The notes beneath the pieces were generated by a model that worked only from the letters and a program-made list of their open reading frames with translations, was not told the origin of the DNA and did no database searches. A program made the position numbers and the translations under genes. From contig OZ025876.1 in assembly GCA_964019415.1 (NCBI GenBank), forward strand, positions 3,946,183 through 4,010,182: a stretch of DNA of 64,000 nt, written 5' to 3'. Of the stretch, positions 37,781-49,648 are shown piece after piece. How positions within the stretch are numbered: the stretch's first letter is position 1; each line of letters opens with the position of its first letter. The stretch comes from Ianthella basta. Lineage: Eukaryota > Porifera > Demospongiae > Verongiida > Ianthellidae.

Positions 37781-40026
37781 CTTGAATGAGGGTTCTTCAT
37801 AAGTCCTATTGGTAGTTTCAGTAGTAGACGTGCATGTACAGCACTTCAGCACACTCACCTCTGCTCCTTCAACTTGACAGAACCACACCTTTTGGCTTTT
37901 CAAGTACACTTGGCGATCCTCTGACAAATTACAGACAATGCTATCCCCTCGTTGGATAGCTAGGTGTGTTGTGGGATTCCCACAGGTGCACAAAAAGCCA
38001 AATTGGGCTTTTGCTTTGTCAGTAAAAGTAGTACCAAATAGTGCTCGGGCAGATGCTTGTAGAGCTGCTTTGAATGTGGACAGAATTGCACAGCAGCGTT
38101 CGTGTAGCTTGGCTACAGTGCAGTTTGCTTTAACGGAGAGATTAGGAACAATGCAAATATATCCAGCTGATTCACGCATGGATATGTCCAACTCCTCCCA
38201 TTGAAAATTTATTGCCAATCGAGTATTACCCTTTAGGGCTGGCTCCCAGCCCATATTAGCCAGCTCAACAGCTAGGCGAGTGAATATTCCCCGTGGCATA
38301 TCTTCAGTGGAAAACATGGCATTTTTTCTGAATTTGAATGACACAAGGAGTGGAGCTACGCTGCCACTAAAACAGGAGCTATGGCCTGCACCAATTCTAG
38401 TGTCTCCTGAAGGAAGTGCTGCAGGCATGAAGTACTCAGGATTAACATCACCAGGTTGCGATAAGCACGCGATTATGCCCAGGTGGCATAGACAACGCAA
38501 CATCCACGCTGCATCCATATCCCTGGAGATGCCGAGCTCATTGAAAAGAGCCTTATCCAAAGATAGAAAACCCGTCTTCTTAAAGGCTTTGAGTGCAAGG
38601 CACTTTGGAGCTCTGATGAAATCGACTGCCAGGAGCTTTGATACTTCCTTTAGGAATGCACTGCTATCTGTGCAAACTGTGTCAGAGACATCTGCATGGT
38701 CAAGGAAAGTGAAGACTCCAAGGAAGTGAAATAGCTGCAGAAGGCTACGAAACTCACGACTGGGATCTGCAGACCTCACGCCCTTTACTTCTCGAGCATG
38801 TTCCAATAGCTCAGTGAATGAGAAGAATTTCTGATTAACTTTTCGGCACACAATCTCAAAGTAAAACCAACCAATAGGTATCTGGGCCTTCAGGGCACCA
38901 TCAGGATGGGAGAGGGCTTCACGGAGGTTATTAATAGTAGCCTGGTCTGTCTGGATGCGCTCTGAGGGATTATCATGTGGTAAATTATTCACAAGGAAAA
39001 ATAGCCTACCATCTGCATCGGGGACTATGTGGGAATAATACGGCTTTTGCTCTAACAGTTCAATACGTTTGGAAATCTTATCAGTAACCGTTGCAGTATT
39101 GCCTTTCTCCATTAAATGATCCTTGAATGTGCCAACTAGAACTGTGCGGAACGTCGGCAAGTGCATATCCATTGGTAATGCACCTGCATTGCTGGGTACC
39201 TTGTATACCAAGGTCTGCACACTGGACAGAGATCGCAGCATCATTTCCCAAGCTGTTTCAGGACCTGATGATGTTTTAACCTCTGTGGTTGCATTTGGTC
39301 GGTATGTGATTGGTGCTGGCTGATCGAGGTCCTTGGCTGCATTGAAGACGTTCACGTAAGTACATGGGATGTCCAACAATAAGGGAAGAACATCTTGAAA
39401 ACTTGGTTGCCCACCAGTGTCAAGCAAGTGCACAAGCCTGGCACCATTCAGTTGTAATTCTGCCTCCAGGCCTCCACCAGAGTCACGCATGAGGCTTAAG
39501 TGTGCTTCGTGAAATACAGACTGCTTTGTACCATGAGCAGAAGGCTGTTTACTAGGATGTGCAGAAGGCTGGGAATGGTGTGAGGAATGAAAAGCACTTT
39601 TACTTGCAACAGTAGGTCGATCAACTTCAATCACTGGCTGTGCAAATTTAGTATGCGAGTCTTCTGGACGAACTTCTGGCAATGCTGGATGAACATCTGG
39701 CATTGTTTCAGTAGCATGGTACTGACGGTTTAGGACAGATGACCTGATAGACCTGGCCATCTCCTCATCAGAGAGTAGCTTCCAGATTGAGGTTCCTTCT
39801 ATTGCATACTTCTCTGCAGTAATGGAAACTACATCTGGCTTTGACATGACAGGAGTGCTTATTTTGACTTTTTTGGGCCTATTGTGGACAAGTAGGTGTT
39901 TCAGGCAAGATTTTCCTACGGCTGGAGGACCCATGAAAATATTTCGATTGATAGTGACGCTTACACATCCTTGCTTTGCCACTGCCTCCTCATAGTTAGG
40001 TAGCCATGAGGGTGGTTTCGGAGGTG
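37781..40026 (-). CDS. Roc-COR GTPase exon (ROCO family), 748 codons
   Basis: One open exon, acceptor TCCATGCAG at 40027, donor gtatac at 37780, phase 1 in and 0 out. From the Met at 39982: P-loop GPPAVGKS (residues 18-25), a Ser/His-rich insert (about 120-160), switch-II DTGGQPSF (188-195), a diverged G4 GTFKD (284-288), then a COR-type region (about 350-560, PIGWFYFEIVCRK, REFRSLLQLFHFLGVFTFL) and a C-terminal part. Sponges and cnidarians have many such genes; human relatives include LRRK2, DAPK1 and MASL1. It should bind GTP and dimerise through COR. Twenty-odd codons before the Met (PPKPPSWLPNYEEAVAKQ) are open back to the acceptor, so the Met is not the real start. The phase-1 junction fits the UPA exon ending at 42525. 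Confidence 0.9.
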
Positions 40027-40488
40027 CTGCATGGATAAGAAGGCAAACGTTCTTTGGGATTCATCAGCATGCATACGTACACAAGACAAGAAAATATAGC
40101 AACATGCAGATTATTGCAACAAGCAGGCTACAGCTATACTACAGTGTCGGGTAAGTAGACATGTATGCGAAATACTGCTTCAGTGCATCAATCCTAGTAC
40201 AAAGTGATTGCATACAATGGGGTTCAGTAAATAATAGATCAGAGTCATTGATACCTACTCTTAAACCTTTGGATTTTGGTAAATGCTTCGAGGCTGTCAT
40301 CTGAGAGTGAGTTTACAACAAACCTCCTAATCCTGCTACTCAGTGGAATAATTGCAGAGTAAGTGTGGTATATATGGCATCAAGATACATATGTGAGAGC
40401 TGCCAGTAGAAATCACACCTTAATGCATTTTGCCGATTTTTGACACAGCGCAATGTCCTAACCTCTAGACAATATTAGATACTAGAGA

Positions 40489-40540
40489 GTTCAATAATTA
40501 ACTGTTCAAAGTACACTGAACAGTTAATTACTGAACTATT
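40489..40540. repeat. Short hairpin
   Basis: AGTTCAATAATTAACTGTTCA and its complement (one mismatch) around a short loop, in the intron upstream of the Roc-COR exon. Confidence 0.7.
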
Positions 40541-41010
40541 TAGTACAGCATGATGTGGACCAACTATTTTCTACATAGAACTGTTGATACTACTTCCAGC
40601 AACCTCCAGCATTGGAGATAAAGCTGTGTATTACTGATTGATTGATTGATCAAATTGTGACATTCTTTAAATTAAATATTTTTAAGCAGCCACAAGTGTC
40701 CTTCAAACATGCAACAAGTCTGAAGTAAATTCAACCTTCTGGTGCTGGTTTGCATAATGGTGTCTTCTCCAGGGCCTGGGCTAGTCAGGAAAGCACTGCT
40801 CCTCAGTGTTCAAATCATTGTAAACATGATATCTACCCACGATCTAACATGGGCGTGTAAATGGAATGAAGACATCTTTAGCAACATTTCCTTAAAACAC
40901 CAGTAACAAGGCAAAATGTTTAGAGACATCAGATCCTTACAGGTGTAGGTAACATGTGCTTAATGAAACAGCCATCCGTGAACTCTTCATGCACACAAGG
41001 GCTTCACCAA

Positions 41011-41510
41011 TACTGTATGTGCTCAAATGTTTCGCAGACTAAACTTTCGCAGTATTCGCAGTTCTGGAGCCATCTGTGAATAATTTAATCCGCGAATATT
41101 TGGGCAAAGGCGTTGCATAACTGTAATAAATGGACGTTGAACATGCCTCCCATGTCTAATTGTTGCTTTTGCAGCATCTGCAGATAAATACAACCGATGC
41201 TTTGTTGTTCATCAGTTTATCGTTCAGTTATCCTGTTGTAGATACTTCAAGAATGTTGATTCGTTCATAACTTTAGGTCAAGCAGCACGATGTATCCGAG
41301 TTGTAAGGTTGTTTATTCTCCATGGCAGAGTCTGCTAAAACTGACATGAAGCACCCATTGCGTGTACAGATGCAGAAGGCAGTGGAAAAATGTACATATG
41401 CAATATAAAACTGATGACCCAGGTGTCCGTGAAAATAAAAACTGCAAATATTATGGAAATCCTCCATCCGTGAAAGTTTAGTCCGCAAATAATTTGAGCG
41501 CATACGGTAT
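41011..41510. mobile_element. MITE with TA ends
   Basis: Inverted ends TACTGTATGTGCTCAAAT and TACCGTATGCGCTCAAAT are followed on both sides by a shared GACTAAACTTTC box. TA flanks suggest a Tc1/mariner-type target. A 100-codon open frame on the minus strand inside it has no recognisable similarity. Confidence 0.7.
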
Positions 41511-42524
41511 ACAATACCAAAACTCCTCAGGCAAGGGGCATTCACAAAATATACATTCTGCAGAAATGTGTACACCTACAGTACTCCATTGATCCTAAAT
41601 ACACAACATTTCAACCTAACAGCCTTCTTGAGGGGTACACACACAGAAAACAGTTGAAGTGGACTTAGGAAATATGAAGTCAAAGACAAATTTTAACATC
41701 AAAGGTACAAGCTGTGCTTGGAATTGGATAAATGGTACACATATTAACCTCTTATAATCACTATGCATTCATTTAAAATGCCCAAAAATGTCGATCAATA
41801 CCTCTTTCTCTCCTTCAAAACTGCCAATTTTGATCAACCATTTTCCAATTATGGTGTTTTAGAATATGTTGTGAGTAAATTAGTTAAATGTCACTCAAGA
41901 GGTGTCTGGGGATTTAAAGCACGCAGCTCGCTTTGTGCCTGAGTGCTGAGTGGTCTAAATCTTAGCAGACGCTGATTGAGTGGCATTTAAGTAATATAGA
42001 TCCAAAACTGTTCTCTAATTGAATCAAAATTGTCTCCTCTTGGACAATGTCTGTGTCACTAGCAACTGACGACAATGCGGGAGCCCAATAGAAGAACTCG
42101 CCGGCACCCGTAAACCTTCTCGTTATACTTCTTTGCTGTCTGCCCTTAATACTACTTTGTAGTAAGGCCATTGGACGAGAAATGAAGGAATAGTTCACAG
42201 TGACAAGGGCATATCACAGCAGATGCAAAATGGCTGTGATGACATCATATAAAGTTTATGTGCACTCTGCCTGCAGTGTACTTGTATGGCATTTATCGTC
42301 ACGCACACTCTGCCTGCCATGTGCATCTATGGGATTAGAATCACACGCAAAGCGATTGGAGTGCTTCTCTGAGATTCAGAATCATCGTTTAGATGCGCGT
42401 TACCATGGCAGCAGGACCTATTGTCTAATTGAGCACACTAGGTATGTAATGTTACTATGCATCTAAAATAGCACCAACAGACGTACACAAGTACGCACAG
42501 GAGTACAGCACAATCAAGGCACAC

Positions 42525-43277
42525 CTTCTTTCTCCACAATGAAGTTTATCGAGAATTTCATGACTCCTTGTTTGGCACCAAGAACAAAAAGGAGAATGCG
42601 CTTGTGTGACTGTAGATGTTTAGGCACTTCACTGTGCTCAACTACAAGAGAAATGGCCGGAGGGTACTTGTGCTCTTCCACAGCAGATAGTAGCTTTGTC
42701 TCATCCCCTTTGTAGCGTGTCTTGCACTCAATGTCTTTGGGTGCAACCTTAACACAAGTGATACAGTATTACATGTAAAATAAGAACACTTAGCCAAGAA
42801 GATACTACATACACACAGCAAAGAGAACCACCTACCCGATTTATACCAACAACTGAGGCACTCCACCCTCTGCCATTGTACTCAGTCAGACTGCCTTCAA
42901 TGTGGTCTGCTGTCATTACAAAGGAGACAGCATGATCTTGCATTGTCCATCCAGTCCAGTGCCTCTTCAGAATCTGATCAGGGAATAACATGGACGATGT
43001 TAGCGAGTTAAGACAGTAATACCAAGCACACACTCACCTCAATCCAGACATTAGAATCAAAGGTGATTGCTACCTTAGAGTACAAGATGTTGGCCTCTTT
43101 TCTCTCCCATAGTGTTGCACAGTACCTGCCGGTATCCTCCAGACAGAAGGCCTCTGCAAACAGGGAGGAGCCGCTACCCATGCTTTGGGGAGCACTGCTG
43201 TCCTTTTCCAGATGGAGAACTTTGAGTAGCACAGCACGTGCACTGTGTGGTGCAAGCTCAATAGGAGTCCTTCCATC
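42525..43277 (-). CDS. Terminal ankyrin fused to UPA, three exons
   Basis: Exons 43038..43277 (80 codons, phase 0 to 0), 42836..42973 (46 codons), 42525..42747 (phase 0 to 1). The first begins as the terminal ankyrin repeat (DGRTPIELAPHSARAVLLKV, KDSSAPQ) and passes without intron into UPA sequence (GSGSSLFAEAFCLEDTGRYC). The others continue UPA (WTGWTMQDHAVSF, EHKYPPAISLVVEH). In the gene at 7.7-8.6 kb an intron and a whole ZU5 domain lie at this junction, so ZU5 was deleted here. The last exon ends in phase 1, which fits the Roc-COR exon at 40026. Confidence 0.75.
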
Positions 43278-44889
43278 CTACAGTGACAAGTAGATGCACA
43301 TGTACATACATACCAAGGAATCTGAAGCCTTACTGCATATTATACCACTACGAGCAAGTACAACCTTCAGCCGCGCTCGCTCTGCGTCATATTGCTGGCA
43401 GGATGGCACTGGTCATCTAATGCCATTTGGTTGGCTTCAAATGGACAACATTGGCAGCATGATAGCACCAGTTGGGTGACACTGGCTGGACAGTACTGAT
43501 ATTGTTTGCACTGCCTATAGGCCTCTGCTATACTCATGCATGCACATATACTCACAAGCATGTGTGCACAGTACACTAGAAATAATAAAAATTTTGTGCA
43601 AAATTGTAAGGATGTAGGCATGGCATAACAAGTATTTCGAGTTAAAAAAACTCGTGGGGCGCCAGGGTGCTCCTGAACCTCGAACTACTTGCTAGCAATT
43701 TTCCCATGTACATTCAGTAAATCAGACAGTTGGGAGTACAGTATTGTTGTTGGCCTGAAAGATACATCAAGACACACTAGACCGTTGGGTTTGCAAGAGT
43801 TTCAAGTCTCCAGAGCAGCCAGTCATATCCAGTGAAAGCACCCCTACCAAACTGTCAAATGTTTGCCTACTGCTCTTTGCTCTATATGACATTCTGAATG
43901 AGCAATTGTTACTTTGTTCCTGGAGGGGGAGTGTGCTGGCTGAAAGGCTACCCTATGATGACTATATGAGCGAATCATGGCTATAATTATGTGTCATGAT
44001 TCGCTGGTCTCCCATTATTGGCCTATGGGTCACTAGACCTCTGTTGTATTTAGGGCTGTACCTCGCAGGAAAACAGTTAAGTAAGCTTCCTACTACAATA
44101 ATATTACTTAAACATGTTCTAGAAACACTTTGCGTTCCTTGGGTACACGGTGAAATACAAAGAATGACGATTATGAGCCTACACAGGGTAGTTATACCTG
44201 GAAACCGCTAACAAGGCCGCTAAATTTGCACCTTTTTAAAACATTATATTTTCGCTCTCTGAATGATTCTATGAAAAACGAATGGCAGGAGAATGAAGTA
44301 TGATCTTAGCTTTATCAGAAAAGTCAGTCAGCGCAACGGAGAAAGCTTGGATAAAGATGTTTGAAGGTGTTGAAAATGGCATACTCGCCGACATTCAGAG
44401 CAAAACCGGCATATCTAGACGACGCCTGAAACACACATAGCTGCGCTGGTTAGGTGTAGGGAAATGTAAAGTTTCAGAATCGACTGAGAACTGGGCATAT
44501 ATGCATCTGTTCGCAGAGACAATAAAGAAAAACACCTTTTTGGTAGTAATTTTGTCACAATTCGCACGTTCAAATGCTATTTTCTCGAAAAGAGACTACA
44601 GCACACTTCTGTTCTCAGTCGAATATGAAGGTATATTTACTACTAAACACGATGATGTGCAGCACACTCACCAAGATGGGGCTCTAAGTATGCCGTTTTT
44701 TTATACAAAATTTCCTGAACAACAAACCGGCCATTGTGATGACGTCAACAAACGTCACTTACGTTATCGACTAGCAATGTGTTAAAGGAAAGTTAGGACG
44801 CCGCTCGTCAACCGAAGTGCAGCAGATCGAGGACAGTATCTGTTATTGTTGTCAGGCCCACAGAACTGGAAGAGTATGATTTAGTAAAG

Positions 44890-45225
44890 GTACGTTGGGG
44901 TGCATCCATGTGTGCCACATTACACGCTGCCTAAGTCACCGCAAAGCTTCAATTCACGCGTTGTCTCCCTCCACGCGCTGCCTAACTCCACACGCAGCCC
45001 CAGTCCATGCGCTGTTTTAGTCCATGCGCTGTCTCACTTCACACACTGCCTCATTCCGTACGCGACCTCACTCAACGCACTGCCTCTCTCCACGCGCTGT
45101 CTCACTCTACGTGCTACGTACGTAGCTAATTTAACACAGTCTCATTCGACGCGCTGCTTCGCTCCACGAACATTTTCTCATTACACACGCTGTCTCGCTC
45201 TACACATACTCAGTACCAACTTGAT
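44890..45225. repeat. Minisatellite, about 17-bp unit
   Basis: Degenerate tandem units of the type CCACGCGCTGTCTCACT, nearly twenty in a row, inside the foldback loop. A long open frame across it is explained by the repeat. Confidence 0.8.
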
Positions 45226-45304
45226 TATTGCTGTAGACAAATACTGGAATACAGAGAATAACTTCATTGAGCAAAGACTCTTGTGTGAGAACTGTAGCAA
45301 GTGC

Positions 45305-45485
45305 TTATCTGCTATGTAAGCACTCTAGCATAGGGCTAGTCTGTTGTGTGAGTACTTCGAAGTGCTGGTGTGTTGTATAAGCACTCTAGCTGAGTTTTGG
45401 TCTATTGTATGAGCACTCTAGTGGAGTGCTGGTCTGTTGTGTGAGCACTCTAGCTGAGTGCTGGTTTGATGCGTAAGCTCTAGCT
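45305..45485. repeat. Minisatellite, about 35-40-bp unit
   Basis: Around five units containing GAGCACTCTAGCTGAGTGCT and TGGTCTGTTGTGT, directly after the previous array. Confidence 0.75.
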
Positions 45486-45487
45486 TA

Positions 45488-45531
45488 GTGATGTCACTTG
45501 TGACATCAGTGATGTCATTCGTGACATCACT
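45488..45531. repeat. Cluster of CRE-like octamers
   Basis: GTGATGTCAC, TGTGACATCA, GTGATGTCAT and CGTGACATCAC follow each other in inverted and direct order within 44 bp. Each resembles a CREB/ATF half-palindrome TGACATCA. It may be only a short palindromic repeat. Confidence 0.5.
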
Positions 45532-45628
45532 AAGTTTCTCCCTCTGAAACTGTTAATGAAAGGAATTTAGCGGTTATCCACACCTTTCACCTAAAGTACA
45601 GGTTTCCTGGTATAACTACCCTGTGTAG

Positions 45629-46401
45629 CAAACAGAGAGCGTCGAGCGCGGCCATTTTACAATGTCCGTCAGTGATAATTGGAGCTCTTTCTCACAGAAG
45701 AGACATTCCTTAGGCTTTTTATTAGTATCACTCTATTAACACATGTTCATGACCACATTTCGTTCGATTCAAAGACGGCGAAATGCCAATGAAGGTGATT
45801 TTAAGCTTTGTAAAGATTGACGTGAGTGCCGCCATTTGCAAAATGACAGAAATATATATATATATATAATTTTTTATATACGAACATGAAGCCATACGAA
45901 TACCTAAATCTGAAAACAATATAGGGGCGCCGAAGGCGCCCCAAAAAGGACAGCAACAAGTAAAGACTGTTCACAGTGGAGCAATAACCATGGTCCCTAC
46001 ATGCAAGAATGTCGCACCTTATAGTCTTTGAACGTAGAGACAATGGTTAATGCTCCCCATGTAACAATCTTTACCTGTTTCTGTCATTTTTGGGGCGCCG
46101 AAGGCGCCCCTATATTGTTTTCAGATTTAGGTATTCGTATGGCTTCATGTTCGTATATATGTATATATATATATATATTTCTGTCATTGCAAATGGCGGC
46201 GCTCACGTCAATCTTTACAAAGCTTTAAATCCTCTCTAATGACGTTTCGCCGTGTTTGAATCGAACGAAATGTGGTCATAAACATGTGTTAATAGAGTGA
46301 TACTAATAAAAAGCCTAAGGAACGTCTCTTCTGCGAGATACAGCTCCAATTATCACTGACGGACATTGTAAAATGGCCGCGCGTTCGACGCTTTCTGTTT
46401 G
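45629..46401. mobile_element. 773-bp palindromic element nested in the right arm of the 3.4-kb foldback
   Basis: Ends CAAACAGAGAGCGTCGA and its complement; arms of about 380 bp with a short loop near 46000-46030. TAG precedes it and CTAG follows, while the other arm of the host element is continuous there, so the insertion point is clear. Two GC boxes GGGGCGCCGAAGGCGCCCC lie at about 45924 and 46092. The centre matches the MITE at 21996-22265. Confidence 0.85.
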
Positions 46402-47022
46402 CTAGGCTCAAAACCATCTTTCTTTAGATTTCGCCGTGTATCCAAAGAACGCAAAGTGTTTTTAGAACATGTTTAAGTAATAGTATTGTGGTAGGAAGCT
46501 TACTTAACTGTTTTTCTGCGAGATACAGCCCTAAATACAACAGAAGTCTAGTGACCCGTAGGCCAATAATGGGAGACCAGCGAGTTATGACACATAATTA
46601 TAGCCATGATTCGCTCATAGAGTCATCATAGGGTAGCCTTTTAGCCAGCACACTCCTCCTCCAGGAACAAAGTAACAATTGCTCATTCAGAATGCCATAT
46701 AGATAAAAAAAGCAGTAGGCAAACATTTGACAGTTTGGTAGGGATGCTTTCACTGGATATGACTGGCTGCTCTGGAGACTTGAAACTCTTGCAAACCCAA
46801 CAGTCTAGTGTGTCTTGATGTATCTTTCAGGCCAACAACAATACTGTACCCCCAACTATCTGATTTACTGAACGTACATGGGATAATTGCTAGCAAGTAG
46901 TTCGAGGTTCAGGGGCGCCCTGGCGCCCCACGAGTTTTTTAACTCGAAATACTTGTTATGCCATGCCTACATCCTTACAATTTTTGCACAAACGTTTTAT
47001 TATTTCTAGTTTCTGTACTATT

Positions 47023-48170
47023 TACAGTACTTTTTGGGTCGGTTGTCCCGACCGGATATATGCAATTGGTTATTGGTTATCAATTATCAACCTGGTGATG
47101 TCATTATGGCGGCTACAAGTCTAGCTGAAGTAGCGGCGTTTGGAAAGAGGAAGACCGGAATAAAGCGCATTTGGACGATTTAAGGTAGCGGGGTGGCCTG
47201 CCATTTTAGCCGACTTTTAATGATATTAATACATGTCATGAATATCATTCTGTGCGTTATGAATACAATTACATAGCACAATTTATATGCTTGGGCTTGT
47301 GACCATGTAAGTGCAGATAACATTTTTGTTCGACATTTTACCATTATCCGTCTCTTTAGGCGAACTTTTGGACAGCAGCCATGAAAATTTGGCTATTGTC
47401 AGCTGACAGGCACGTGCACAAATCTACGTGTCGGATAGTGGATCGCTTGAAGTATGGCTTCGCTACGAGCGAAGAAGGACTGGAATTTGCTGTTTCAGCC
47501 GATTCTAAGCACTCTAACTGGCGTTCTCTTTACTCAATTCCTTAGCAGATACGTAACTTTGTGAGTGCAAACCTAATCGTATTATAGCTTTAGACCCGAC
47601 AATTTCCTAACTTTCCAAGTAGGAAACGTATAATGCGTAGTTGAAATTGCTCGAACTCCGTCAATAATGGTACGGCAATCTTTTGCGTTCGTAGTTTTTA
47701 TATGTTCCTTTGCAGAAGTATTGCCCTCTGTCTTGAAATCAGAACTACTAATAATACAGCATGCCACTTAAGACTGGCAGAAGGAACAGTTTCGTAAGTA
47801 CCAAAAGTATTATTAAAATGTAGACCAACCCCCTTAAGGCTAAGAATGGTGGGGACGTTTCTGTGCCAAGAGGAAAATGCTTTACGATAAGTGAACAGAC
47901 AGCGTGGGGGTTGAACAGACTCGTACCGAGCGCGTGCAAAGATTTTCTGTAACCTGCATTCCAGACCATTGAGAAAACTGTTAAATCACGACCAGTCAGT
48001 GATTCAGGTCGCCTGCCTTTGCCATGTACTCTGAATCTCCTGTACACTGCCCGCCAATAGAATTAGGTATACTAAGGAGCACGCAAAAATGATGTCACTA
48101 GGTTGATAATTGATAGCCAATAACCGATTGCAACCATCCAGTTGGGACAACCGACCCAAACAGTACTGTA
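47023..48170. mobile_element. 1.15-kb TIR element (mariner-like ends)
   Basis: Inverted ends TACAGTACTTTTTGGGTCGG and TACAGTACTGTTTGGGTCGG; similarity continues about 80 bp (GGTTATCAATTATCAACCT). CAGT after TA is typical of Tc1/mariner ends. Minus-strand open frames of 99 and 61 codons inside lack a recognisable transposase motif. It abuts the 3.4-kb foldback. Confidence 0.75.
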
Positions 48171-49560
48171 TAGTGGGCAGCTAAGCTGAAGCAACACACT
48201 TAGTCTCAACCATAGGGCTTTGGTGCAGGTATTATACCTTATTTCTGTAATCCTAGAGCTCAAGGAGTGGGCTAGCACCTAGCGCTGGTGGGACATGTCC
48301 ACTTCGTTTACATAAAGTGAACTTTGAGGAATTCACACCTTGAGGCGTGAAATTCCTGTGTTCCCATGGCTACGCTTGCGCTGCATGTGATGTGCTTGTG
48401 ACTCTAGAGGCTAGTGAAATCAAACGTCATATCCGGCGATACCAAGAAACTAAATTTGAGAGGACAACAAAGAGTATTGGTAAAACGAAGACAGAGCTGA
48501 TGTCTTCGATGTTCTCAAACTGCGAAGGGATCGACGTTTCATGCCTCTATAAGAACGAATCCAGTACTTTGAACACGGCAAACGTTTTATGACGTCATAC
48601 GATTGCTTCCGTTTCTTACTCCATATATGGCAGGTCACGAGATTGTCGTGTGACTCAAGCTGTTCGAGAAGGCAGAAAAGAGTTTGCCGCAAATCGCCTT
48701 CCCGACGGTTCAGAACGCTAGATTTTCGCACGATGAGACCAGATTTGGTAATGCAATCATGCTTTACAACTACTCCATGTGGGGGCATTTGGTCCAAGGT
48801 TCCGATCGTGAGAAATCAAGTGCCAAAGATTCGGCCGTGAAGGTAGAATTCAGTTTTAGTAATGTAACTCACCAACAGATTGGTTTATCAAAGGCCCCCA
48901 CATGGAAAAGTTAGATGATGTGAGTGTGCATGGTTCTGTGGTATTTGAATCGCTTTAAGCCTCTCCACCGAGGTCGATTCGGCGATTTTGTGCGCTTACA
49001 CAGGTACTCTTGTAAGCGGCGATTCTTCGCCAAGGAAACCGTCACTGGAATACTTGTTACGCAGAATTGAAGTAGACGAATGGAGCTTCAATTACATACA
49101 CAACTTGCTTGGTGCAAATCCTATCTGCAGGAAAAAGAGCACAGAATACGTAGGTCAAAAATCGGCCTGCATTGTTTACATAGGACATGTCCCACGTGCG
49201 AGGTGTTCCGTGCTATCTCCGGATCCGCCTAAGATCTGCACTATACGGAAAGGCGATCGGAACCGTGAAGTAACCAAAATGGTGGGGAAATGCACGACCG
49301 TGAATGTCCTTCAAATGACACGCAGTCTCTTCTTCAGTGCTTCCGTAGCATGTGGTGTCTGCGTAGCTCGCAACGCTGACTTTCGTGTTGGCTAGCTCTT
49401 CCTATGGTCTCGCAAACTCAAGGTGGGACTGTTCAACTGCGAAATGCGAGCTCTTCAGAGCGGTAATGGCACTGTTGGTTTTCTTCGCCATCTTCGAGGC
49501 TAAACTGGTCACCAAGGAGGCAGACGTCGTCAAAAGACTGGAAGCAACCTGATCTGCTAG
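48171..49560. other. Unassigned sequence, possibly captured coding pieces
   Basis: Richer in CpG than its surroundings, like the element loops before it. A minus-strand frame starting near 49490 reads MAKKTNSAITALKSSHFAVE and then breaks. A plus-strand frame at 48988-49395 (PKICTIRKGDRNREVTK) is open. No domain found. A GTGGGACATGTCC word at 48289 is repeated inverted at 49188, so another element may span most of this stretch. Confidence 0.35.
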
Positions 49561-49648
49561 AAAATTATTCGGGATCTATAATAGTTAAATACTGACCAAT
49601 CGGTGTCTCTACGTATGCTACCAGCTCAAGCACTGTCAAGGTGCTCAC

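Larger units (their letters stand above)
43570..47021. mobile_element. 3.4-kb foldback element with about 650-bp arms
   Basis: Left arm 43570-44240 is the reverse complement of 46405-47021 plus 45560-45628; the right arm is split by the nested palindrome at 45629. Ends read CTAGAAATAATAAAA. Both arms hold a GGGGCGCC...CTCGAACTACTTGCTAGC segment and conserved AGCCCTAAATACAACAGA. The central loop (44241-45559) contains two minisatellites and an open frame at 44501-44785 with no known similarity. No transposase was identified. Confidence 0.85.

Noticed and set aside
38280-38729. Plus-strand open frames inside the Roc-COR exon
   Set aside because: Shadows of the minus-strand coding exon, which has clear GTPase motifs.
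44900-45319. 139-codon open frame
   Set aside because: It runs along a 17-bp minisatellite whose unit happens to lack stops in this frame.
48286-49205. A further TIR element with GTGGGACATGTCC ends
   Set aside because: Only 13 bp match cleanly and no target duplication was found; kept as a note in the unassigned stretch.
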